From: JBOHDX01 sp050700835
Lineage (GTDB): Bacteria; Actinomycetota; Actinomycetes; Propionibacteriales; Nocardioidaceae
Assembly: GCA_050700835.1 (NCBI GenBank)
Contig: JBOHDX010000146.1
Location: 1 to 64,000, forward strand
Direction: 5' to 3'
Length of the DNA stretch: 64,000 nucleotides
The notes under the pieces were generated by a model. That model searched no databases. It was not told the origin of the DNA and was given only the letters and a program-made list of their open reading frames with translations. Of this stretch, positions 57,078-64,000 are shown in pieces; within the stretch, counting starts at the first letter, position 1, and each line of letters opens with the position of its first letter. A program made the position numbers and the translations under genes.

Positions 57078-58757
57078 ATGACCAATTCCAACTCCAACTC
57101 CATTTCCAATTCCAACTCCTACGACGCGATCGTGGTCGGCGGCGGACACAACGGCCTCGTCGCCGCGGCCTATCTCGCGCGTGCCGGCGCCCGGACCGTG
57201 GTGCTCGAGTCGAGGGGCACCACCGGTGGCGCGGCCACCACCGAGTGCCCGTGGCCCGACCTGCCGGACGTGCGGGTCACGCGCCTGTCCTACGTGATGA
57301 GCCTGATGCCCCCGACGATCCTGAAGGACCTGGCGCTCGAGCAGCACGGCTATCGCGTGCACCCGATGGGCCCCTACTACCAGGCGTTCCCCGACGGAGG
57401 CTCGTTGACGATCTTCGACGACGACCCCGAGCGTACGCACGGCGAGATCGCCCGGTGGTCCAAGCACGACGCCGACGCCTGGATACGTTGGAACGAATGG
57501 TTGGCCGGCTTGGCTGACGTGCTGGCGCCGCTGCTCCTCACGGTCCCGCCGACCATCGGGTCGCACCACCCGCGCGACGTGTCCGACCTCCTGCGGCTCG
57601 CCTGGCGCAACCGGGGGGTCGACGCCCGGACCGTCGCGGACGTGACCCGGCTGATGACGATGAGCATCGCCGATCTGCTGGACGACTGGTTCGACTCGCC
57701 ACAGCTGAAGGGCGCACTGGCCGTCAATGGCGTGATCGGCACCTGGGCGGGCCCCTACGAACCAGGCACCGCCTACGTCATGGCCCACCACTCGATCGGC
57801 GACGTCGGCGACGGACAGCTCGGCAGCTGGGGCTTCCCCGAGGGCGGCATGGGTGCGGTCTCGGCAGCCATCCGCCGGTCCGCGGAGTCGTTCGGCGCCG
57901 AGATCCGAACCAGCGCGCCGGTCCACCATCTGCTCGTCCGGGACGGCCGAGTCGAAGGCGCGGTGCTCCGCAGCGGTGAGGAGCTGCGGGCGCCGACGGT
58001 CGTCACGAGCCTGCACCCTCGCACGGCGTTCCTCGACCACGTCGGGCGGAGCAACCTGCCAGACGACTTCGTCACCGACATCGAGCGCTGGCGATCCCGC
58101 AGCGGAGTCGTGAAGGTCAACCTGGCTCTGTCGGAGCTGCCGAGCTTCACCGCCGACCCGAGCACCGGCACCGCCGAGCACCACACCGGATCGGTCGAGA
58201 TGGCGCCGACGATGGAGTTCATCGAGCGAGCGTTCATCGACGCGCGCGAGGGACGCGCCGCCGCGGCCCCGTTCGTCGATGGCGTGATCCCGACCTCGCT
58301 CGACAAGACGCTCAACCCGGACGGCCCGCACATCTTCTCGATGTTCACCCAGTGGGTGCCTCACGAGTGGAGCCTCGAGCCGCACCAGGCGGAGCTTGAC
58401 GCCTACGCCGACCGGGTCATCGAGATGTACGACGCGGTCGCGCCCGGCTTCAAGGCCTCGGTGATCGCCCGAGACGTCGTCGGGCCGCACGAGATGGAGC
58501 AGGAGTACGGCCTCGTTGGCGGCAACATCTTCCATGGTGAGCTCAGCCTGGAACAGCTGTTCCACCTTCGCCCAGCCGTCGGCTATGCCGACTACCGGAC
58601 GCCGGTGAGGGGTCTCTACAACGCCAGCTCCGCAACCCACGCGGGTGGCGGCGTGTGCGGCATCCCAGGCATGCAGTCGGCCCGCGCCGCCCTGCGCGAC
58701 ACCAGGCAAGGCCCGGGCCGAGGCGTCCGATCGTCGTTGCCGAGCCGGCGGCGGTGA
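57078..58757 (+). CDS. COG1233-type FAD-dependent oxidoreductase
   Basis: A 559-residue flavoprotein of the phytoene-desaturase/PYROXD2-like group. The FAD fold is IVVGGGHNGLVAAAYLARAG, followed by VVLESRGTTGGAATTE; GFPEGGMGAVSAAIRRSAES and the C-terminal GLYNASSATHAGGGVCGIPG (FAD ribityl) confirm the family. The first 15 residues are a Asn-Ser run (SNSNSISNSNS) encoded by an AT-richer CCAACT/CCAATT repeat. GTG 57060 is an alternative start. It probably oxidises a C-N or C-C bond of the island's substrate. GTGA overlap with the next gene. Confidence 0.87.
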   Translation: MTNSNSNSISNSNSYDAIVVGGGHNGLVAAAYLARAGARTVVLESRGTTGGAATTECPWPDLPDVRVTRLSYVMSLMPPTILKDLALEQHGYRVHPMGPYYQAFPDGGSLTIFDDDPERTHGEIARWSKHDADAWIRWNEWLAGLADVLAPLLLTVPPTIGSHHPRDVSDLLRLAWRNRGVDARTVADVTRLMTMSIADLLDDWFDSPQLKGALAVNGVIGTWAGPYEPGTAYVMAHHSIGDVGDGQLGSWGFPEGGMGAVSAAIRRSAESFGAEIRTSAPVHHLLVRDGRVEGAVLRSGEELRAPTVVTSLHPRTAFLDHVGRSNLPDDFVTDIERWRSRSGVVKVNLALSELPSFTADPSTGTAEHHTGSVEMAPTMEFIERAFIDAREGRAAAAPFVDGVIPTSLDKTLNPDGPHIFSMFTQWVPHEWSLEPHQAELDAYADRVIEMYDAVAPGFKASVIARDVVGPHEMEQEYGLVGGNIFHGELSLEQLFHLRPAVGYADYRTPVRGLYNASSATHAGGGVCGIPGMQSARAALRDTRQGPGRGVRSSLPSRRR

Positions 58758-60856
58758 GCAGCACCCCGCTCGAGAGGATGCTCGGGGCTCGCTCGATCGC
58801 CGTGGTCGGGGCCAGTGCCAGGCCCGGCTCGTTCGGTGAGCGGCTGACGCTGGAGGCCCTGCGGAGCCCGTCGGCACCGACCGTGCACCTCGTGCACCCG
58901 TCCCACCGCGAGGTTCTCGGGCGGTCGTGCGTGCCGTCCCTGTCCGACCTGCCGGACCCGGTCGACCTGGTGCTCCTCGGCGTACCCGATGCGGCACTGG
59001 CCGACCAGCTGGAGCTGGCCGGTGACCGGGGTGACGGCGGAGCGGTGGTGTTCGGCTCCGCGCACGGACTCGGAGAACGTCTCGGTCAGGTGGCGGACCG
59101 GCACGGGCTGGCGCTCTGCGGTGGCGGATGCATGGGATTCGTCAACGTGGCCGAGGGAGTACGCGCGATCGGCTACCTCGAGCGGTTCCCCCTCACGACC
59201 GGCCCGATCGCGCTGGTGACGCACTCCGGGTCGGTGTTCTCGGCCCTGCTACGAACCCATCGCAAGCTCGAGTTCAGCCTCGCCGTGTCCTCCGGGCAGG
59301 AGATCGTCACGACCACGGCCGACTACCTCTCGTACGCCTTGAGCCGGGAGGAGACCCGCGTCGTCGGCTTGGTGTCCGAGACGCTTCGTGATGTCCCTGC
59401 CCTGCGCCGCTGGCTGTCGTACGCCCGAGAGCGTGACGTGCCCGTGGTCGCGCTGACCGTGGGAGCGTCGCCGACCGGCCGAGCGATGGTGGCGGCGCAC
59501 TCCGGGGCCTTGGCCGGCGACGACGCGGCCTGGGAGGCGTTGTGCGAGGCGCACGGCGTGCATCGCGTCGCGGACCTCGACGAGATGGCCGACACGCTAG
59601 AGCTGTTCGCCCTTGGGCGCCGCGCCGACCGCGCCGGCACCGGGATCGCGACCGTGCACGACTCCGGCGCCGAACGAGCCCTGGTGGCCGACGTCGCAAG
59701 CGCCGAGGGCGTGCCGTTCGCGCCGCTCGTCGACTCCACCAGGGCGCGGCTGGCGGCCGTTCTCGACCCGGGGCTCGAGGCCGTGAACCCGCTCGACGTC
59801 TGGGGAACCGGCGCCGGGACCGAGGGCCTGTTCACCGAGTGCCTGACCGCCATGACCGACGACCCGTCCGTCAGCGCGGTCGCCCTCGCGATCGATCTGG
59901 TGCCGGAGCTCGACGGCGACGAGTCGTATCCGAGAGCGGTGGAGACTGCCGCGGCGTCGACCACGAAGCCCGTCGTCGTGCTCAGCAACCTCGCGGCGTC
60001 GTTGGACCAGGCTGCGGCGCTCCGGCTGCGGACCCGAGGAATCCCCGTGCTGGAAGGAACCCGGAGCGGCCTGCGTGCGCTGCGCCACCTGCTCGACCAC
60101 GCCGCGGCCGGAGCAGTCCCGGCCGTGTCCCCACGCCCCGCGCGGGTCGACCACGAACGGCAGCGGCGATGGCAGTCGCGGCTCCTGCAGGGGCCGCTCG
60201 ACGCGACGACGTCGCTGGCCCTGCTGGCCGACTACGGCATCGCCGCCGTCGCCTCCCGGCCGGCGAGCGACATCGACGCCGTGTTGAGAGCAGCCAACCT
60301 GGTGGGCTGGCCGGTCGTGCTCAAGACGGACGAGCCCGGCGTGGTCCACAAGTCCGACGTCAGCGGTGTCGTCATCGGCCTCGACGATCCCGTGAGCGTG
60401 CGCGAGGCGTACGCGCGGCTGCGCGCGGTCCTCGGTCCACGGGCGGTGGTCCAGCGACACATCGGGGAGGGGACCGAAGCGGCCCTGGGAGTCGTGCGCG
60501 ACCCGCTGCTGGGGCCGATGGTTCTGCTCGCCGCTGGCGGCACCCTGGTCGAGCTGATGAACCAGCGCGCGGTGGCGCTACCGCCGGTGAACGAGGCGCG
60601 GGCCGCCGCCATGCTGGAGCGGTTGCCGTTCGCGGCGTTGCTGGACGGCGTCCGGGGCCGGCCGCCGGGTGACCGGCGCGCTCTGGTCGCCGCAGTGGTC
60701 GCCCTGTCCACGTTGGCGGTCGAGCTCGGCGGGTGCCTCGAGGCGCTGGACGTGAACCCGCTCGTCGTCGGTCCGGAGGGCGCGGTGGCCGTCGATGCGC
60801 TGGTAGTCGTCCGCAGCACTGCGGAGACCGAGCCGTTGGCAGCGGTCCGCCCGTGA
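58754..60856 (+). CDS. NDP-forming acyl-CoA synthetase (acetate-CoA ligase family)
   Basis: A 700-residue ligase. The N-terminal CoA-binding domain starts RMLGARSIAVVGASARPG; the CoA-ligase core has LVTHSGSVFSALLR and the phospho-histidine region AMVAAHSGALAGDD; the C-terminal ATP-grasp domain holds GWPVVLKTDEPGVVHKSDVS and EALDVNPLVVGPEG. It makes an acyl-CoA from the free acid with ATP. Its substrate is probably the acid left after deamination, which the dehydrogenase at 62188 would then oxidise. GTG 58754 overlaps the upstream stop. Confidence 0.9.
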   Translation: MSSTPLERMLGARSIAVVGASARPGSFGERLTLEALRSPSAPTVHLVHPSHREVLGRSCVPSLSDLPDPVDLVLLGVPDAALADQLELAGDRGDGGAVVFGSAHGLGERLGQVADRHGLALCGGGCMGFVNVAEGVRAIGYLERFPLTTGPIALVTHSGSVFSALLRTHRKLEFSLAVSSGQEIVTTTADYLSYALSREETRVVGLVSETLRDVPALRRWLSYARERDVPVVALTVGASPTGRAMVAAHSGALAGDDAAWEALCEAHGVHRVADLDEMADTLELFALGRRADRAGTGIATVHDSGAERALVADVASAEGVPFAPLVDSTRARLAAVLDPGLEAVNPLDVWGTGAGTEGLFTECLTAMTDDPSVSAVALAIDLVPELDGDESYPRAVETAAASTTKPVVVLSNLAASLDQAAALRLRTRGIPVLEGTRSGLRALRHLLDHAAAGAVPAVSPRPARVDHERQRRWQSRLLQGPLDATTSLALLADYGIAAVASRPASDIDAVLRAANLVGWPVVLKTDEPGVVHKSDVSGVVIGLDDPVSVREAYARLRAVLGPRAVVQRHIGEGTEAALGVVRDPLLGPMVLLAAGGTLVELMNQRAVALPPVNEARAAAMLERLPFAALLDGVRGRPPGDRRALVAAVVALSTLAVELGGCLEALDVNPLVVGPEGAVAVDALVVVRSTAETEPLAAVRP

Positions 60857-60879
60857 GCACGTGAGACCGCTAGCCGGGT

Positions 60880-62118
60880 TCAGAGCTGGGCCTGCTCGGC
60901 GACCTCCGGGAACGGCAGCGCGATCGGGTCGGCGGCGAGCCTGCTCCGGCCGTGCGCGTCGAACCGGTCGAGCCCCAGGTCGGTGGTGTCCACGACGTCG
61001 CTGCGACCCTCCAGGGCCAGATCGGCCGCGGCGCGCGAGACTGCCGGCCCCCACATCATCCCGTGCCCGCCGGCGGCGGCGACCGTGGTTCCTGCCACCG
61101 GTTCGTCGTGGGACAGGGCGGGTCCGAGGATCGGCAGATGGTCGGGGGTGAAGTCGATGGTCGCCGCCCAGGCGCGGCGAAGACCGAGCTCGCGAGTCAC
61201 CGGGACCAGCGCCGCCATCCGACTCCTGACCAGGTCGTAGTAGTCCCAGTCGAAGCTCTGCGCCTCGCCGGGTTCCTCGGCCGGGTTGCTCATCCCCCAC
61301 ATCAAGCCACCCTCCTCCGGGCGCCAGTAGATGCCCGAGGCGACGTCGAAGACCATCGGCAACCGCTCCGGCGCCAGGTCCGGGTGGGGTTGCGTCACGA
61401 CCACCTGGTGCCGCGCGCCGCCGGCCGGGATCCGGACCCCGGCCGCCCGCCCGACCGCGGCCAGGGTGGGCCCGCCGGTCAGCACGACCCGGTCGGTGGA
61501 GATGGTGCCGCCTGAGGTGCGCACCCCGCGGACCCGGTTGCCAGTCACGTCCAGGCCGGTGAACGCGGTTCGCTCACAGACGTCGACGCCGACCAGGAAC
61601 AGGGCAGCGGTGTACGCCAGGACGTTCCGAGGAGGGTCGAGATAGCCGTCCGCCGCTGCGTAGGACGCCCCGAGCGTCATTCCCCTGGCCAGCGCGGGGT
61701 TCATCGCGTCGACCTCGTCGCCGTCGACCCAACGCACGTCGAGGCCGAGGCCCTTCTGCATCGCGATCCGCGCGTACGCCTGGGTGACCTCGTCGTCGGT
61801 GAAGCAGGGCATGAAGTAGCCCTGTTCGACGAAGCCGGAGTCGATGCCGATCTCCTCGAGCTGGCCGCGGTAGAAGTCGCGCGTCCACATGCCGAGCCGG
61901 ACAGCGGTTTCGGTGCCACCCTGCGCACGGACCATGCCGGCGGCACGAGAGCTGGCCCCCTTGCCCAGGGTGTCCCGCTCCAGAAGCACCACCCGGCGCA
62001 GCCCGGCCCGTCGCAGGAACCAGGCGCACCAGGCGCCGACCGTGCCTCCGCCGACGACCACCGCGTCCGCCGTCCGCGCCCCGTTTCCGATGCTGGTCAC
62101 GGCAACCGACGGTGGCAT
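60880..62118 (-). CDS. FAD-dependent amine/amino-acid oxidase (DAO family)
   Basis: A 412-residue DAO-fold flavoenzyme: AVVVGGGTVGAWCAWFLRRA, VVLLERDTLGKGASSRAAGM (FAD ribityl and a possible covalent-type region), and the C-terminal FTPDHLPILGPALSHDE with AAAGGHGMMWGPAVSRAAAD, as in sarcosine and dimethylglycine oxidases. An N-methyl amino acid or secondary amine is the likely substrate. The ATG at 62118 lies next to operator C, in the opposite direction to the acyl-CoA dehydrogenase. A GTG at 62100 is a second possible start. Confidence 0.88.
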   Translation of the reverse strand: MPPSVAVTSIGNGARTADAVVVGGGTVGAWCAWFLRRAGLRRVVLLERDTLGKGASSRAAGMVRAQGGTETAVRLGMWTRDFYRGQLEEIGIDSGFVEQGYFMPCFTDDEVTQAYARIAMQKGLGLDVRWVDGDEVDAMNPALARGMTLGASYAAADGYLDPPRNVLAYTAALFLVGVDVCERTAFTGLDVTGNRVRGVRTSGGTISTDRVVLTGGPTLAAVGRAAGVRIPAGGARHQVVVTQPHPDLAPERLPMVFDVASGIYWRPEEGGLMWGMSNPAEEPGEAQSFDWDYYDLVRSRMAALVPVTRELGLRRAWAATIDFTPDHLPILGPALSHDEPVAGTTVAAAGGHGMMWGPAVSRAAADLALEGRSDVVDTTDLGLDRFDAHGRSRLAADPIALPFPEVAEQAQL

Positions 62119-62119
62119 A

Positions 62120-62135
62120 GACTGAACAGTCAGTC
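62120..62135. promoter_or_regulatory. Operator site C between the DAO and acyl-CoA dehydrogenase genes
   Basis: GACTGAACAGTCAGTC, identical to site B, overlaps TAGACT (62118-62123). TGGTCA at 62094-62099 gives an 18-bp spacer. It lies two bases from the DAO ATG and 53 bp before the dehydrogenase ATG, so it can govern both. Confidence 0.72.
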
Positions 62136-62187
62136 AAGGTCCGGGGTGGCGATCCCCGGGCCGGCGGCTCGACCCTCCGGAGGACTG

Positions 62188-63354
62188 ATGTACGGCCTTG
62201 CCGAAGCGGACCTGGACCTGCAGTCCCGGGCACGCGCGTTCGCCGACGAGCTGATCCCCTACGAGGAGCAGGCAGAGCTGGCGGACGGCGAGCTCCCGGA
62301 CGGCATGGCGGACAAGCATCGCCGGCGTGCGATGGAGCTGGGGCTGTATGCGACCAACATGCCGGCGTCCGTCGGGGGTCGGGGATGCACGTCGCTCCAG
62401 CAGGTGCTGGTGCAGGAGCAGGCCGGCCGGGTCACCAACGCACTCGGCTGGGTGATGCACACCCCACCGGCATGGTGGTGTGACGTGGCAACGGACTACC
62501 AGCGCGAGCGCTGGCTGCTGCCGACGGTCGCCGGCGAGATGGTGGAGTGCTACGCGATCACCGAGGAGGACGCCGGCTCCGACGTCTCCGCCCTCCAGGC
62601 GACGGCACGCAGAGATGGCGACGACTACGTCATCGACGGCGTCAAGTGGCACGTGACGTCCTACAACGAGGCGGCGTACGCGTTCGTGCAGGCGGTGCTG
62701 GTCGACGGCCCCGACACCGGCCGCCACGGGCTGTTCGTGGTCGACCTGCCGTGGCCGGGCGTCCGCGTCGTACGCACCCCGGCGTACTCGCACACCATCG
62801 GGCACCACCACCCGATCGTCGCGTTCGAAGGCGTCCGGGTGCCGGCGGCGCACCTCGTCGGCGGAGAGGCCGACGGCATGCGCTTCTCCTATGAGTGGTT
62901 CCGGTTCGAGCGGTTGATGGTCGCCGCCCGCTGCCTCGGCGCTGCCGAGCGGCTGGTCGAGGAGATGACCCGATTCGCCCAGGGCAGGATCGTGCAGGGA
63001 GAGCCACTGATGGGCCGGCAGCTTGTGCAGGCAATGGTGGCCGACAGTGTCACCGAGCTGTTCGCCGCGCGCTCCATGGTCTATGCGACCGCGCGTTCGA
63101 TCGATGCCGGCGACGACCGCAAGGTTCTGCACGCCAGGTGCTCGATGGTCAAGCTGTACGCCTCGGAGATGGCGGGCCGGGTGGCAGATCGCGCCGTCCA
63201 GGTGTTCGGGGGCCGCGGCTACATGCGTGAGAACGTCGCGGAGCGCTTCACCCGCGAGCTCAGGGTCGAGCGGATCTGGGAGGGGGCCAGCGAGGTGCAG
63301 CGGCTGATCATCGCCGACCAGGTCGCCAAGCGGGGGCTGTCGGCGCTCGTCTGA
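62188..63354 (+). CDS. Acyl-CoA dehydrogenase of the catabolic island
   Basis: A 388-residue acyl-CoA dehydrogenase: ITEEDAGSDVSALQATAR is the FAD/substrate block, YSHTIGHHHPIVAFEGVRVP the middle strands, VFGGRGYMRENVAERFTREL and WEGASEVQRLIIADQ hold the C-terminal motifs with the catalytic glutamate. HTPPAWWCDV in place of the usual residues suggests a bulky or unusual acyl group. The ATG at 62188 has CGGAGGA five bases upstream. It is the natural partner of the acyl-CoA synthetase. It differs clearly from the dehydrogenase at 6386. Confidence 0.9.
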   Translation: MYGLAEADLDLQSRARAFADELIPYEEQAELADGELPDGMADKHRRRAMELGLYATNMPASVGGRGCTSLQQVLVQEQAGRVTNALGWVMHTPPAWWCDVATDYQRERWLLPTVAGEMVECYAITEEDAGSDVSALQATARRDGDDYVIDGVKWHVTSYNEAAYAFVQAVLVDGPDTGRHGLFVVDLPWPGVRVVRTPAYSHTIGHHHPIVAFEGVRVPAAHLVGGEADGMRFSYEWFRFERLMVAARCLGAAERLVEEMTRFAQGRIVQGEPLMGRQLVQAMVADSVTELFAARSMVYATARSIDAGDDRKVLHARCSMVKLYASEMAGRVADRAVQVFGGRGYMRENVAERFTRELRVERIWEGASEVQRLIIADQVAKRGLSALV

Positions 63355-63373
63355 GGGGGCCCGACGGGCACGG

Positions 63374-64000
63374 TCAGGCGGTCCCCCGCACGGGGTCCTG
63401 GTCGTAGAACTCGTGCGTGTCGCGGCCGGCCAGCTTCGCACGGTACATCGCCGCGTCCGCCAGGCGTACCAACGCTTCGGGGTCCGCGTCAGGGCCGAGC
63501 ATGACGATCCCGACGCTGACAGTCACCCGGGAGGCGAGACCGTCGACGAGCACTTGCTCGGCGGTGGTACGCCGCAGTCGCAACGCGAGCTCGTCCACCT
63601 GCTCACGATCGAGGTCGCGGCACAGAATCAGGAACTCGTCGCCACCGAGCCGTCCCACCAGATCGTCGCGGCGTACCTGCGCGAGAAGGCGTTGCGCCAG
63701 GATCGACAGTACGCGGTCGCCGGTGGCGTGCCCGAAGCGATCGTTGACCTGCTTGAAGCCGTCGAGGTCACAAAAGAGCACGGCAGCCGGGTGCTCGTCG
63801 TCGACCTTCTTGACCAGCTCAGCCAGACCGGCGTCGATGCCAGACCGGTTCAGCAGCCCGGTGAGGGGGTCGTGGTTCGCCTGCCGGCGCAGCTCTTCGC
63901 GCGCCTGGTGGTGCTGGGTGATGTCGGCGACCTGGCGGACGGCCCACAGCGGGCTGCCGTCGTCCCGACGGACGATCGACGTGGCCACGCTTCCCCACAC
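63374..64000 (-). CDS. PAS-GGDEF diguanylate cyclase, C-terminal part
   Basis: The gene runs off the right edge; about 208 C-terminal residues are visible. WAVRQVADITQHHQAREELR is the end of a PAS domain and coiled-coil linker; then NHDPLTGLLNRSGIDAGL opens the GGDEF domain with an intact RLGGDEFLIL site and DAAMYRAKLAGRD near the end. It should make cyclic di-GMP. The I-site RxxD is present only loosely (RRDD upstream of the GGDEF motif). It converges with the acyl-CoA dehydrogenase; no link to the island is evident. Confidence 0.92.
   Translation of the reverse strand: MWGSVATSIVRRDDGSPLWAVRQVADITQHHQAREELRRQANHDPLTGLLNRSGIDAGLAELVKKVDDEHPAAVLFCDLDGFKQVNDRFGHATGDRVLSILAQRLLAQVRRDDLVGRLGGDEFLILCRDLDREQVDELALRLRRTTAEQVLVDGLASRVTVSVGIVMLGPDADPEALVRLADAAMYRAKLAGRDTHEFYDQDPVRGTA

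Noticed and set aside
49426..63354. Recently acquired genomic island with attachment sites
   Set aside because: No integrase, tRNA, flanking direct repeats or clear base-composition change was seen; the region may be accessory but insertion cannot be shown.
1..64000. tRNA, rRNA or riboswitch genes
   Set aside because: I looked for tRNA T-loop patterns and long non-coding leaders and found none I could support; intergenic gaps are nearly all under 225 bp.

Overview
The window is GC-rich, densely coded DNA from an actinomycete. Three things point there: the mycothiol gene mshB, an actinobacterial sigE/anti-sigma/htrA/tatB/mrp block, and an actinobacterial-type succinate dehydrogenase. A member of the Propionibacteriales (Nocardioides-like) would fit, but the genus cannot be fixed from the sequence alone. 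I saw no tRNA or rRNA genes, no CRISPR array, no prophage and no transposase.

Layout. 0-10 kb (mostly minus strand) holds a truncated FUSC-type permease, a histidine phosphatase and three probable ethylmalonyl-CoA-pathway genes (MaoC hydratase, acyl-CoA dehydrogenase, CitE-like lyase). A family-4 glycosyltransferase and a very large sulfotransferase-glycosyltransferase fusion lie among them. 10-16 kb holds a CGNR regulator divergent from a small protein and a VOC protein, an EamA transporter, an MgtE-N/CBS protein, a DUF1003 protein, Mrp and TatB. 16-20 kb is the envelope-stress operon sigE-antisigma-rseB-htrA, with a recognisable self-type promoter. 20-34 kb holds an O-methyltransferase, DUF3117, a PaaX regulator with a crotonase, tag, a DivIVA-like gene, folP2, LOG, dapE, dapD, dapC and fdxA, plus a sigma factor fused to a membrane and extracytoplasmic domain. 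From memory, the run from mshB through dapC/dapE, LOG, folP2, tag, DUF3117 and sigE to mrp follows the order of M. tuberculosis Rv1170-Rv1232, so it is chromosomal core. 34-49 kb holds a VanW protein, mshB, an S9 peptidase, a Nudix-kinase fusion, sdhCAB, a pterin dehydratase and a cation/proton antiporter with a UBP zinc finger.

49.4-63.4 kb is the most distinctive region, a self-contained catabolic island. It has a polyamine-type ABC transporter (binding protein, two permeases, ATPase), a class III aminotransferase, a Rieske oxygenase, two flavoprotein oxidases, an NDP-forming acyl-CoA synthetase, an acyl-CoA dehydrogenase and a TetR regulator. The four promoter regions carry copies of one dyad, GACTGAACAGTCAGTC, each overlapping or abutting a promoter -10. 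This ties the island into one regulon for uptake and oxidation of an unidentified, probably amine-containing compound. The window ends in a truncated PAS-GGDEF diguanylate cyclase.

Non-coding structure is also notable. A 22-bp-period repeat forms two inverted arrays in the 516-bp gap at 47004-47519 and recurs at 8978-9023. An 83-bp two-hairpin element occurs at 12816 and 32267. There are also 8-bp and 13-bp tandem repeats at gene ends, and many starts that look leaderless.
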